A DNA stretch of 64,000 bases, taken from positions 1,054,001-1,118,000 of the forward strand of contig JAMYGW020000011.1 in NCBI GenBank assembly GCA_025617375.2. The letters are read 5' to 3'. The DNA comes from Acarospora socialis. Lineage: Eukaryota; Ascomycota; Lecanoromycetes; Acarosporales; Acarosporaceae. Shown piece after piece: positions 1-12,255 of this stretch; within the stretch, counting starts at the first letter, position 1; each line of letters opens with the position of its first letter. The position numbers were made by a program, and so were the translations under genes. The notes beneath the pieces are model-generated. The model saw only the letters and a list, made by a program, of their open reading frames with translations. It was not told the DNA's origin and made no database searches.

Positions 1-3000
1 ATGTGTTTTCAAAAGATTTTGAATCAAACAAATTGTTGTGTTACACAAAAGACTGACTGTCTTGCTGCTGAACTTGATAGTGATAATGATGAAACTGAGA
101 ATGAAAATTCTCAAATAATGTTATAACTTGTTAACTTGATGTTGTCATTCTTCTGAGCTAATATTAACTTTTTTTTTCAAAATATTGAAGTGTTTTCACA
201 CAGTTCTTAAGATTCTCTCTAAGTTTTCAGATACTTTTTGAGATATCATAATTTTTTTATTTTATGAGATAATGAGTTTTCTCACTAATCATTCTCTTTT
301 TTAAAATATTCTTGACTTCATATTCTTTTTTGAGTTTGACAGACATTTTAATAATTTGAAGTAATATGAACTGATTGCAGTGCTGTAACATGAATGCATA
401 AAATATTGAGTGTATTTTCATTTTCTTGAGTAAGTCTAGCTCATAACTTAACTTCTTGATGTTTCATATAATCTTGAATGATTCAATGTTCTTGTTTTCT
501 AGCTTCTTGCTTCTTTTCTTGATTCATATGTTGTTTGTTTTTAAATACACTTTCTTTTCTTTCTTGAATAATTTTATCTCTATTGTTTATTTTATCTGCT
601 ATTCAATCTGTCTTGTCAGATCTTGATGCAGTTTCTTTATCTGTGCAATATTCAAAATTGTTTTCTGACTTTGTGATTCATGTTCTCTGAAATCTCATCA
701 TATCTTTGAATTATAGTTATAATTCACATAAAAAGATGTTTCTTCTGTAATTTCATTTCTTATGTTGTTGTACATAAACTGTGCTGTTGATAACAGTTGT
801 ACTCAGTTATTTTGACTTTTGTTAACATAGTGTCTCAAGTACATTTTTACTGTCTGATTCATTCATTTGCTTTGTTTATTCATCTGTGAGTGATATGTCA
901 TCAACATCTTGTGTTTTATTTTAAGTTCTGCTGTGAGCATTCTTCAGAACTTGCTTGTAAACAGTTTGTCTCTGTTAATGATAAACTTCTTTAATAGTTC
1001 ATGATTGTTAATTAATTTTTGCAGTATGATGTATGTCAATACTGATGCTGTCACAGTTTCTTTGAATGAAATGAATATTGTGTACTTGATCAATTTATTC
1101 ACTATTGTCAATATACTGTTGAATTTCACTTCTCATGTTGAGTTCTTTGATGATGATAGCTTTGTAATGAAATTTATAATAACTGACTTTCATGATGCAT
1201 CTGATGCATCTAGTTGTGTTATTTTGTTGTATTATTGATCTTAATTAATCTTGTTTCTTTGACATGAATCACACACAGTAATCATTTTGATGATTTAATT
1301 TTTAAAATCACTAATGTTGCATTTTCTTCACACTAGATTCTCAGTGTGCTTGATTTCTAGATGTTCACTGACTTTGTTATAGTGACACATCTTGATGAGT
1401 TTTTTGTTCATCAAGAAAGCTTGCTTTATCTTGTATATCACTGTTAAGCTCTTCATAAAAACTTCTTTGTCATCTTCACTTAAAATTCTAACATATATTG
1501 TCTGTATATCTTCATGATCAGATCATTTGTTCAAGATATTCACTTTATTATTCTCATTACTTTTCTTGTAATGAATCTGAAATTCATAATCTGCTAACTG
1601 CTCTGCTTAATGAATCTGTTGTTGATTGAGTTGCTTTGTTGTTGCAAAGTTTCTCAAATTCTTGTGATCTGTATAGATCTGAATTGACTTATTTGTTTTT
1701 GTAAGATAAAATTTTCAATTTTGTAGTGTCTTCACTATCACAAGAAGTTTCTTATCATGAATCTCATATCTTTTTTTGAGTTCTGATAACTTTCTAGATC
1801 AATACACTATGAATCTCTGTTGCTCATTCTCAATCTAATATAAACATGCTTTTACTGCAAAATCTGAAGCATCAGTTTTCAGTGTCTTCTTACATGCTGA
1901 ATTGAGTATTCTTAGATGTGCTGTTTCACTAAAACTTTTCTTTAACATGTGAAATGCATTCTTCTGCTCTTGATTTTAATGCTATTTTTTACTTTTGTGC
2001 ATCAAATGCATCAATGATTTCACAATTCTTACATAATTTGATACAAACTTCTGATAGTAGTTTGTTAACTTTAGAAAGACTTGTACTTTCTTGATTCATT
2101 TCAGTGTTGATCAATTTCTGACTGCTTTTATCTTCTTTAAATTCTTCTCAATCTGTTCAGATTGAATTACATAATTTAAAAACTTAATTTTCTTGATTTT
2201 GAATCTGCTTTTTGACTTTTTCACATACAAAACTTTCTTGTTGAGCTTTGTCAATATCTTGTGCATATGCTCTCAATGCTTTTCAAGATCTTTCAAATAT
2301 ATTAGAATATTGTTAAGATATGTGATCACAAAATTATTGAGATATTTTCTCAACATGTCATTGATCAATCTCTGAAAGATGACTGATGCATTTTTTAACT
2401 CAAATGACATGATGATATATTTGTAGTGTTCATATCTTGTTTAAAATGCTGTCTTTCATTCTTCATCTTCTTTCATTCTGACTTGATAATAAGTGTTTTT
2501 AAGATCTAAGTTTGTGAATTACTTAGTTTTGTTTAATTAATCTTGCAACTCTTCTATCAGCAGTAAAGAATAACTATCTTGATGAGTTATCTTATTGAGT
2601 TGTCTATAATCAATACATAGTCATTTTTTGTCATTCTTGTTTGACACAAACAGAATTGAATATTCTGTCAGTGACTTTGATGATTTTATGAATTCTTTCT
2701 TTAAATTCTTGTCAAAATAAGTTCTAACTTTCTTGAGTTGATTCTCACTCATTGAGTATAAAGACATTCACTTGAGTTGTCTTTCATTCAATAGTGATAT
2801 TTCATGATTTCATGACTTATACTCTAATAAACTCATTTCTGACTGTTCAGAAATCTTGTATGTGTCTTCAATTGTACATATTTCTTTCATAACTCAATCA
2901 ATCTTCAGATTTCTTCTGCACAATCAGGGCATTTTTAGCACTGCATTGTATTCAATTAATTTCATAACATCAAACATTATCTCTTGTGAATTTTCAAGAA

Positions 3001-5477
3001 TTGAGACTTTCACACAGATTTTCTCATCAATTCTTTTGATGACTCTGTTCATCATTTGTATGTTGAATGAACAGTGCACTCACTGTGTCTCTAATTTTAA
3101 CATGCTGACTGTTTTCTAACTCATGATGTTTTTATCTGCTCTGAAATTCATCAATGTGTTGATTCAATGTTTATCAATTATAATCTTAATTCATATCTGA
3201 TGATCATTATCTTGTTTTTGAGACATCATTATCTTCTTGTTCTCTAGTCTTGTCAAGAAAACTTTTTATTTTTTGATTTACTCAGTTGCTCAGCTTATCT
3301 TCAAAGTTTTTGAAATTATCTTGATTTTCTTTTGATCATGAAATTTACATACTTTAAACTGTACTGCTCAATATATCTTTCTGAGTGTAATCAGAGTTCA
3401 TACTGATTGTACTTTATCTGTAACTGATTCTCAAAGACTTTTACTCTTTGCAGAAATTTAAGTGATATATATTCTTCACTGAAGATTCATTTGTCTTCAT
3501 TCTGCATGATATATTCTTCAGATAAGTATATTTCAATCTTGTAACTTTTAATTTTTCACACAAGAGATTCTGATATCAGTTCTCTCATAACTGTTTGTAT
3601 ATTTCTCATCAGATCATCAAATTCTTTGTATATCTTTGCTTTTTGATTTTAAGTTTTTTGCTTTTTCTTTCATACTGTATTGCAGTCTGATGCTGTTTCT
3701 TTCTGAGCATTTAGATCTTTTTTGATCTTTACTCAATATTTTTTTAAAAGTTCTGTCTCAACATTGTCTGAACTTTCTTCTGTGAGTGTATTGTTATTGA
3801 AAAATATTCAAGATTCATCAATTTGAGATTTATGATCATCAGTCTCTTCAATATCATCTTTAAGAGCATTATCTTCTTTCTCAGCATCAAGAATTCTTCT
3901 CTTGATAAGAATAACTAATTTTTTTTTGTAAATTGATTAACTCATTGTGTTATATCTATTCTTCACATCTTTGTATAATCTCTGAGAATATTATCTGACT
4001 TCATCTTTTGTGCTCATGTGTACTCTGCACATGTCATTGTAACAGACTGTTTAACTGAGAGTGTCATGTACTATGCATGTATTCTTCTTGATTAACACTG
4101 CAATATTTTTTCTTTTTATTCAAGATCTATTACATTCTCAAACAAGATGTCTGAGTTTTCTGCAGTTGTAATACATTTATATTTTGTTTTGTGATGTTAT
4201 CTAAGACTTAGTGAATCACTCTGACTGACATTCATGCTTTATTTATCTAGTCTTTTATGACTTTTGATGACACTTCTTGATTGCATTGAGATTCATAAAA
4301 TTTGTTCTTCTATATCTTATTGATAAAATATATTGCTTTATTCACAGTCAGAAGCTTTCTTCTTGATCTTTTATTATAGATGACATTTGATATTTTTTTT
4401 GTTTCATTTATTGTTCTCACTGACAACTATCAATATTAATATTCAAATTAATCATTCTCTGAAGATTGTCTGATTGTTCTGCTTGAGTTATTTTGTCTTT
4501 GATGAACTTTCTCAACTCACAATAGTACTGATAAATAAGTACTTCATTATTTCATCTGATAAGTGCTGCTAACTGTTGAAACTCTGTGACATATACTGCT
4601 GTTGATTCACTCTGTTGCAAGATATAAACTTGTTTTTTAACTGTTCTTTCTTCATCAATCACTCTGAAGACTTTTCTTAATTCTTTCTTGAATCATACAT
4701 AGTTATTGAACATAGACTTTGTGTCTGCATTGCATTCTTTGTATTTCTTTTCTAAAAACTCATGCAGTTTGAGATCAATTCAATCAAAAGCTGCATTCAC
4801 AAGATAGATCATTGCAAACAGTGTCTTTTCTTAATTGATTTGAAACTTCAGCTGATTAAATTCAATATACAGATTAAGTTTAGTTACAAAGACTTGTAAC
4901 TTCTCTCTCTCTTCATCAAAGATATCTGATATCTGTATTTTTAATGTGCTTGAGAATAGTTGTATAGCTTGAGTCAACATCATTACTGATTGTGTTATCA
5001 TTCTATTCAGAGTAAATAGTAGAGATGAGTTTGTTTGAACTTGTTTCAAGAACAAAGTTAAGACATTCTTTTGTGTGTCAGACATCATACTCATTATATT
5101 ATAAGAGTATTCAAAATGTAACATTCTAATCTAAGATTTCTCAGGTATGTAGAGCTAAGAGTTTGTGCTTATTGATATAATAACTGATCTGAAATGATTC
5201 TGGTCTTTAACTTTTAGATAGTTATTTAAGTTGAATATGATTGTTTTCATAAGAAAAATGATTCTACTATATAGAATGTGCTTGACACTTCTGCATTGAG
5301 CATTCTTGGTGTTTTGATGTCTTGATGTTGAGAAATCAAGCTTTCAGCTTGTCTGCTCACTGTTGAGTTATTATGTTGTTATATGATTACTGCTCAGCAG
5401 TTTTTCTTGTACACACTTTGAGTGAATTTCTGATTCTGAACTCACAAGTTTCTTTCTTTTCAGATATGATTGTAACA
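1..5477 (-). mobile_element. Ty3/Gypsy chromovirus fossil, copy A (cut by window edge)
   Basis: Minus-strand LTR retroelement whose right end is an LTR at 5117-5477; its left end lies outside the window. Read right to left the recognisable parts follow Gypsy order: gag from about 5100, a CCHC zinc knuckle near 4110-4160, a protease-like stretch near 3000-3300, reverse transcriptase about 2100-2800, RNase H about 1560-1960, integrase about 700-1450 and a chromodomain near 180-345. It is the same family as the copies at 35462-41676 and 44556-50714, and position 1 matches about 45270 of the latter. The copy is broken throughout and very AT-rich, with CpG, CpC and GpG almost absent. It seems to have inserted into the LINE piece that begins at 5478. 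Age cannot be clocked because of the mutation process. Confidence 0.85.
5117..5477 (-). repeat. 5' LTR of Gypsy copy A
   Basis: 361 bp, with tgtaaca at one end and tgtaaca at the other, which is TGTTACA read on the element strand. The half nearest the gag matches the LTRs at 50363-50714 and 35462-35811, including the segment where the U3 TATA-like motif lies. The outer part is more diverged and resembles the LTR at 10918-11270. LINE sequence follows directly at 5478. Confidence 0.75.
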
Positions 5478-8003
5478 TGTTGCTGCAGAATTTGAATTTT
5501 TTTTTCTTATTTTAATCAAAATTCAAAGTTTATTTCTGTCTGCTGTCTCACTGATTACATTGTAAAAGTGTATGATTTTTGTTTTTGCAATTGAATTTTT
5601 CTTAATTTTGTCTTTCATCTTGACTAACTCTCATACTTCTTTCATACAAATTATTTTTATATATTATCTTGTTCTTCTTTCTTATCTAACTATCTCATCA
5701 ATTACATCTGTTCATCAAACTTCTTTTTAATTTAAGAATTTGTGTATAGAAACTGAGTTACTGACTAATATCTCAATAAAGTTGACAAGATACTCTGAGT
5801 ATTGTACAATCTCAATTCTTGTTGATAAATCTTAATTTGTCTGAAGATGTTGAGTTTCAGTCAGTATGATTTCTTGATTCATCTTCTTTCAGCATTTCAT
5901 TTTGCTTTGAGTGATTCATACAATCTCAAAATTAAAAATTACTGAGATTGAAAGATGATCTGAGTCATGATTTATGTTCTTTTTAATAAAGCATTCTTTC
6001 AACTGATCTACAAAAATCTAACTAACAAAGATCAGATTTATTGTGCTGAAGATTTTTTAAGTATATTAAGTAGAGATTTCTGATGTAATCAATAGAGAAA
6101 GATTGTATGATGTGATCATTTCAGTAAGAACTTCTTTCATGTTGTGAATGTTTGAGTTGAAAAGTTCACTTTACAGTGAATAATGTAAATTGAAGTTCTT
6201 TAAAACTATGTGTTTGTTCTTTCTTTGTATAAATGTTGATAGAAGAAAAATAGAGAAAAAATAGTCAGTATTTGTGTAACTTTCTGAAAACTACAAATAA
6301 ATGTTGTATATTTAGAGAGTTCTGTTGTTCATATGAAGACAGAGTATGCATAAGTTAAAAATGAGAAAGTTCACTGATCAAATACTAAAATCAAGTCTTT
6401 TGTTAATCAGAAAGCAACTTCATTGTAAAATTAAATCATGCTGTAAAATGAAAAAAGTGATCTTGAAACTATAAAATATTGATGTAAAAAAATTTTATCA
6501 AAGTTTCTGAATTATCAGAATATTGTATAATCAGATTGTTTTGTTAGTTAAAAGAAGAATAATCATTTTGTTTTTGTTTTTCTGCACATTATATTGCAGA
6601 ATAAACAGCTTATTCATCAGTTTGTGATTGAGAAAGTATTTTTGTAATTATGAAATTTATATGATTAGTTGTCAGTGTCTTAAATAATCTTTCTCTTTTT
6701 CTTTTCAAAACTGAAAGAAAGTCATCATCACTGACTGTTGTGACTGAACTTAAGAACTGAAAAGTAAAACTGATATCTTTATGAGAGAATGTTTTGAATA
6801 AAATGTTCAGTGAAATTCTGAGAAAAAGATCTTTAATTGAAATTTAAAAATGTGTAAGTTATACAAAATAAACTTATCTTACTTTCTTCACTCTTTCTAA
6901 ACAATGTCTGACTCATACAGAATGATTTTTGTTCTTCTTTTCACATAATGTGTATTAGATCTTCAGAGAATTCTTTTTTTTAATGTAATTCTCAATTATG
7001 TGATTCAATGCTGCACAGAAGTCATATTGTATGATTTTCTTGCAGTACTTAACTGTGTGATTCTTGTACTGCTGACATTTAAAGCATTAAGTGACAATGC
7101 AGTTTTCAGAAAAAATTTCACAATCATAAAGTTCAGAGTTAAGAAGAAGATCATTTTGCAGAAGATAGTTTGTCTGTTCAGTCTTTGTTATCTTGATGTA
7201 AAGTGATTCAAAAAGATGTTTTTGTATAATTGTCTTCTTGAATCATTCTACTCATAGAATCTTTACTTGATTTTTAAATTGTGAATTTTGCATGTAAAGA
7301 ATCTTAATTGTCTTGACTTGATTCTTGTCATTTATGAAGATGATTTAAATTTTATAAGTCATAATAATGTACTCTTGCTGCTTGATTCTGACATTGAGTT
7401 TAAAGATTTGTACAATTTTCTCTCTTTTTTTTCACATCATCTTGTTCTTTTTCTTTTCAAAGATGAAAATCACATCATTACTGAACAGACATCTTGCAGT
7501 CATCATTATTTTTGAAGTTTCTATTTCTTTTTGTATCTCTTGTATAATGTTTTGTTCTGTTCTTGTTCTTTATATTTTTGTTTCTGTTTCTGATTTAATC
7601 ATTATCTTTTAATATTTTTTCTGAAGTATTGATAGAACTTTTGTTTTAAGATTTTTGAAATTGACTGCTGCTGCTGAGTATGTTTGTGAGAATGTGAAAA
7701 CTTTGATGAGATCTCATACAATACTTGTAAAATTCTTAATTTGCTTCTTGATCTTCTGAAGATCAGTATTCAAAGTATTACTTTTTTCTTTTTGTATCAT
7801 GATTCTGATCATTTTTCAGATTTCTTTTATTTTAATTGAACAGTTACTAATTCATACAAAACAGTTTAGAGAGCTGATTGTCTCTGAGAGACTTTGAGAG
7901 TGATGAGAAAAACAGACTTTTTACTTAAATAAAATTTCATTGCAACACATTTCTTCTGATTCATCATCATCTTTTATTATTGTATGATTTTTCTTATGAA
8001 TTT
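5478..8003 (-). mobile_element. Tad/I-like LINE, copy 1 (ORF1 and endonuclease portion)
   Basis: Non-LTR retrotransposon fragment on the minus strand. From right to left it shows an ORF1-like region, a CCHC zinc-knuckle zone around 7100-6930 (CFKCQQ followed by further Cys/His spacing), then the apurinic-type endonuclease. The endonuclease starts near 6606 with a residue run like ILQYNVQK and ends near 5960 with an SDHLSI-type motif. It then runs into the linker before RT and is cut at 5477 by the LTR of Gypsy copy A, so no RT is present here. It aligns over its length to 14517-17043. Many in-frame stops make it non-functional. The right end at about 8003 coincides with the end of homology in copy 2, so it is probably the true 5' end. 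Confidence 0.75.
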
Positions 8004-10917
8004 GTATGATGCTTGAGTATTTGATGATTTTTGTGATTGAAATGTTGTATGTATTTATTCACATACTAATAGTATTGCTGTTCAATCAGAGACTTATATA
8101 TTATATCTTGAATCACATAGTTTAGATTTACACTTTAACATGTAACTCATCTATTAATGATAGTGAATAACTGTTTCAATGTATTATTTCATTAAGTTAA
8201 CAGTAGTCAACACAGAGTTGTTTTTTTCTGTTCTTCTTTGATACAAATAGAATTGAATATTCTGCTGATGACTTCAAAGATTTAATGAATTTTCTCTTCA
8301 GATTCTCATCAAAATAGTGTTATATTTTCTTGAGTTGATTCTCACTTATTGAGTATAGTGACATTTACTTAGACTGCTTTCTGTTCAATAACAATATCTT
8401 ATGATTTTATGACTTGTGTTTTGACAAATACATCTTTAATTGTTCAAAGATCTTATATGTGTACTCAATTACATATAATTTCTTGTTGACTCAGTCAATC
8501 TTAAAATTTCATTCACATAATCAAAACATCTCTAGTATAGCATCATCTTTGAGATTTATAATTTCAAATGTTATCTTTTGTGAATCTTCAAGTATCATGA
8601 CTTTTATGTGTGCTCTTCAGTTCATTATGATATAACTTCTGTTAATCATTTTTATTTTTGATCATCTTAATACTGATCTTGTTATTAGCTCAAGTCTCTT
8701 CATTGCTTCATGAAAAATAAAGTTGTCTGTTACTCTTAAATTCATTATGACTTGAAGCTGTCTCTTTGACATAACTTGAACATTAATTCATATTCAATGA
8801 TCATCATCATCACATTGAGACACTAGTAGCTTCTTGTTCTTTAGTTTTGTCAAGAAAGCTTGCAGTTTTTTGACTTTTCTGCTTCTATTGATGCTCTTTT
8901 TTATAGATTCTTGAATCACTATAATTCTTGTTCAGCAAGCATTAATCTGTTATGTTCTCTGTTTTAATCTTCAATATATCATTTTTTGTGCAGTTCTAAG
9001 TCATATCTGTTGTATTTTTTCTGCAACTGATCTTTAAGTACTTTCACTTTGCATAGAAACTCTGACAGAATATAATCTTCTTGAAAAATTCACAGTTCTC
9101 TGTTTCTGATTTTTAGTTCTTGAGATAAACTTATATTAAGTTTAAATTTTTTTCTGACTTTTAATCAAGATTTCAGCAGTAGTGATCTGTAATGATTATT
9201 TGTCATTGTACATGTGTTTTTTATGAGATCATCTGATAACTATTTGATTCTCTTGACTCTATCTCACTTTAACTTCAAAATATTGATTTTATCTTGTAGA
9301 TTCTTCTGTTCTTGCTGAAGTGTTTTTTTTCTTAACACTTTACATTAATTATTGAGATGTTTGTATTGATTCTTGAGTTTCATGTTAACTTCTCAATTGT
9401 CAACATCTTTCTGATTCACATTTGAATCTAAATGCATTCAGATATCATTTTCACTCTGAGTTCTGCAAGTATCAGTTTTTTCAATTTTATCTTGATTAAT
9501 ATTTTCTTCAGTTTTAAGAGTATTTCTTTTCTTAATAAAAGTAGTTAGTTCTCTCATCTGAATTGATCAATCTGTCATGTTGTATCTGTCTTTTTTGTCT
9601 GTTTTAGACTTCTTTAAATAATAATCAACTTTATCTTTACTACTTATATGTATTCAGCATATGTCATCATAACAAGCTGTTTAGTTAAGATAATTGTGCA
9701 CTATCTTTTTAGTTGCAATTGCAGCTTCTTTTCTCTCTTATTAAGATTTATTGCAATTGTAGCATCTTTATGTCTCATGATTACTTGAGAACTTTCTTTT
9801 TGAGAATTTTCTTTTTTTTCACAGTATTTCTTTCAGTTTCTGTATCAAAGATCAATCTTGTGTTATTACATTAAGATTCATGAAATTCAAGTATTGTTAT
9901 CTTATATTCTTCATGTCAGCTCATCTTGATCATTTTTAAAATCAGTAGTTTTTCTTTTTCATCTGTCTTTTTTATTGACAGTTATTTATCATGATTATCT
10001 TATTAATCAATTTTTGCAGATCATCTGATCTGTTACTTTATGCAATTTCATTCTTGATAAATTTTTTCAAGTCTCAATAGTAAGTTGATGTTAACTGATT
10101 TGAATTTCATTGCATAAGCACTGCAATTCATTGAAACTCTACTGCATACTTTGCTGCAAATTTTTCTTGCTGTAATATGTGAATTTTTCATTTCATCACA
10201 CATTTCTCATCTACTATCTCAAAAATTCTCTTTAATTCTTTTTTGAACTGCATTCAGTTCTCAATGTAAGAAATATTGCATTCTCAATTCTTTTTGCTCT
10301 TAATCATGAACTTATTGAGTTATAATTCAATTTAATCAAATGCTGTATTCTTCAAATAAAATGTTGTAAACAGAATTCTGTCAATATTGTTCTGAAACTT
10401 TTTCTGATTGAAGTTAACATATAAATTTAGTTGAATGTTTGAAATATAACTTATAATAGCTATGACTAAAGTGTGATGCTCACTTTTGACAGATTATAAA
10501 CTCAGATTAGTACAGTGAAAAAATCTTGCAGAAATGTGATTAATTTCATATGTCTGTTGATTACTCAAAATGTGAAGAGTAAGTTTAAAGATTGTAAATT
10601 TAACACATGTTGCACACACAAATTCTGTTTGCACAGAGCTGAATCTCAGCAATATAAGTGCATTGTTAATGATTGTGAGTTAGAGAAAGTGTTAGAAATA
10701 TAACTCATGATAGCTGTGACTAAAGTGTGATGTTCACTTTTGACATTGAACAAAAAACTGTCTCAAATTTCATTAATCTTTGATGAAGTTCTCTGAGATC
10801 TTGATCTTAAGTACTTTATAATTAATATTGACAATCTTAATCAGTTCAGTGATTTGTGACTTACTGTCTAAAATTGAATCTTTGATGAACATCTTTATAT
10901 TGTAAGAGTGTTCAAAG
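8004..10917 (-). mobile_element. Diverged Gypsy remnant, copy B (internal region)
   Basis: Minus-strand remains of a second, more diverged Gypsy subfamily. A reverse-transcriptase N-terminal stretch is visible near 8180-8350 and resembles the equivalent part of copy A. Protease- and gag-like sequence follows to about 10900, next to the LTR at 10918-11270. The piece is incomplete at its left end, where LINE copy 1 begins. The first about 120 bases (8004-8120) are not assigned to either element. It is strongly AT-rich and broken. A short duplicated segment inside it is listed separately (10438-10744). Confidence 0.6.
10438..10744. repeat. 55 bp direct repeat flanking a 200 bp segment inside copy B
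   Basis: Two near-identical stretches, about 10438-10491 and 10690-10744, share the core gtgtgatg-tcacttttgaca and flank about 200 bp. The enclosed plus-strand frame (10515-10703) is open and rich in Cys and His, but I recognise no domain. The arrangement could be a small insertion with a long duplication, or a local tandem duplication within the old gag region. Confidence 0.45.
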
Positions 10918-11270
10918 TGTTACATTCTAGTACAATATGACTCATGTTAGAACTAGAGTTTGTGCTTATTGATATAAAGATTGCAAAGATTTAGTGATTT
11001 GATAAACAGTAGCTTATTGCATAATGAATGAGTTGAATACAATCATTTTCATAAAAAAAAACAATTTTACTATATAGAAACTTGCTTGTTGATCTTGCTG
11101 TTGAGCACTGTCAAGCTGACTTGCTTTGCAGCTTGTTAAGCTGCTTTGTTATGTTTATTTATTGAGCATAAAAGATGTCATATGACACATATTATAACAG
11201 TCACTCTGTCAAATTTTTTTACAGAAATACATTCTATTCTGTGTATACTCAAAAAGATATGATTGTAATA
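10918..11270 (-). repeat. LTR of Gypsy copy B
   Basis: 353 bp bounded by TGTTACA at 10918 and tgtaata at 11270. The internal landmarks follow the LTR family of copies A, C and D (gagtttgtgcttattgatat; tcattttcataaaa; ctatatag), with more divergence. LINE sequence starts immediately to the right, so the element probably landed in a LINE. Confidence 0.7.
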
Positions 11271-12229
11271 AAGTTCTTTTATATCTCTCAGAAAGAAAGT
11301 TTAGCTTTTAGTTTACATTGATAAGATTGATTATTATTTGAGTAAATTTGAATTTCATTGTTTTAAGAAAACAATATGAAATGCTATTTAATTCTGATAC
11401 ATTATAAAATACTTTTGTATAAAGTACTGCAGAAATCTTTTCAGCATTTGTTGAGTTGAAGATGAATATAGATTGAATAAAGATTTTCAAATTAATAAAT
11501 TTGTCATTTTATAAGAATCAGAGCACTTCAGCATTCAAAATATTCTGAATATTAACTATTATCTTGAAATAAAATTTCTTTCTGAAAATTTCAACTTTTT
11601 TTTTTAGAGTGTGTACTTCACTGTGTGTTGTACAAATTGAGAAGACTGTTGTTATAAAGTTTCTACTTTTTTTTCTCATTTTAATTAAGATTCAAAGTCT
11701 ATTTCTCTCTGTTATTTCACTGATTATATTTTAGAAATATATAATTTTTGTTTTTGCAATTAAATCTTTTTTAATTGTCTTTCATTTTAATTAACTTTCA
11801 TGCTTCTTTTGTACAAATTATTCTTATTTATTGTTTTGTTCTTCTTTCTTGTCTGACTGTCTCATCAATTATGTTTGTTTATTAAACTTCTTTTTGATTC
11901 AAAAACTTGTACATAGAAACTGAGTTGCTGATTAATGTCTCAATGAAGTTAATAAAATACTTTATGTATCATACAATCTCAATTCTTGTTGACAAATCTT
12001 AATCTGTCTGAAGATATTGAGTTTCAGTCAGTATAATCTTTTAATTCATCTTTTTTCAGCATTTCATCTTGCTTTGAGTGATTTGTATAATCTTAAGATT
12101 GAAAATCACTGAGATTGAAAAATGATTCAAATTATAATTTATGTTCTCTCTAATAAAGCATTCTTTCAGTTGATCTGCAAAAGTCTGATTGACAAAGATT
12201 AAATTTATTGTGCTGAAGATTTTTTAAAT
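11271..12229 (-). mobile_element. LINE fragment, copy 3
   Basis: Minus-strand LINE piece that aligns to about 14130-15090 of copy 2. It covers the end of the endonuclease, the linker and the start of RT; an open stretch at 11308-11490 matches the one at 14180-14362 and reads like the Tad-type segment ahead of RT motif 1 (SISYCFLK). It is bounded on the left by the LTR of copy B and on the right by the (TTA)n tail of LINE copy 2, so both neighbours appear to have landed in or beside it. It is non-functional. Confidence 0.65.
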
Positions 12230-12255
12230 ATATTATTATTATTATTATTATTATT
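12230..12255. repeat. (TTA)n microsatellite, 3' tail of LINE copy 2
   Basis: A run of about eight TTA units directly abuts the LINE homology. Its place at the 3' end of the minus-strand LINE makes it the element's tail and not a free-standing microsatellite. Confidence 0.75.

Noticed and set aside
7288-7515. Plus-strand open frames repeated at 7288-7515 and 16338-16538 (a possible conserved small gene)
   Set aside because: Both lie on the opposite strand of the LINE ORF1 region; their similarity is explained by the LINE copies.
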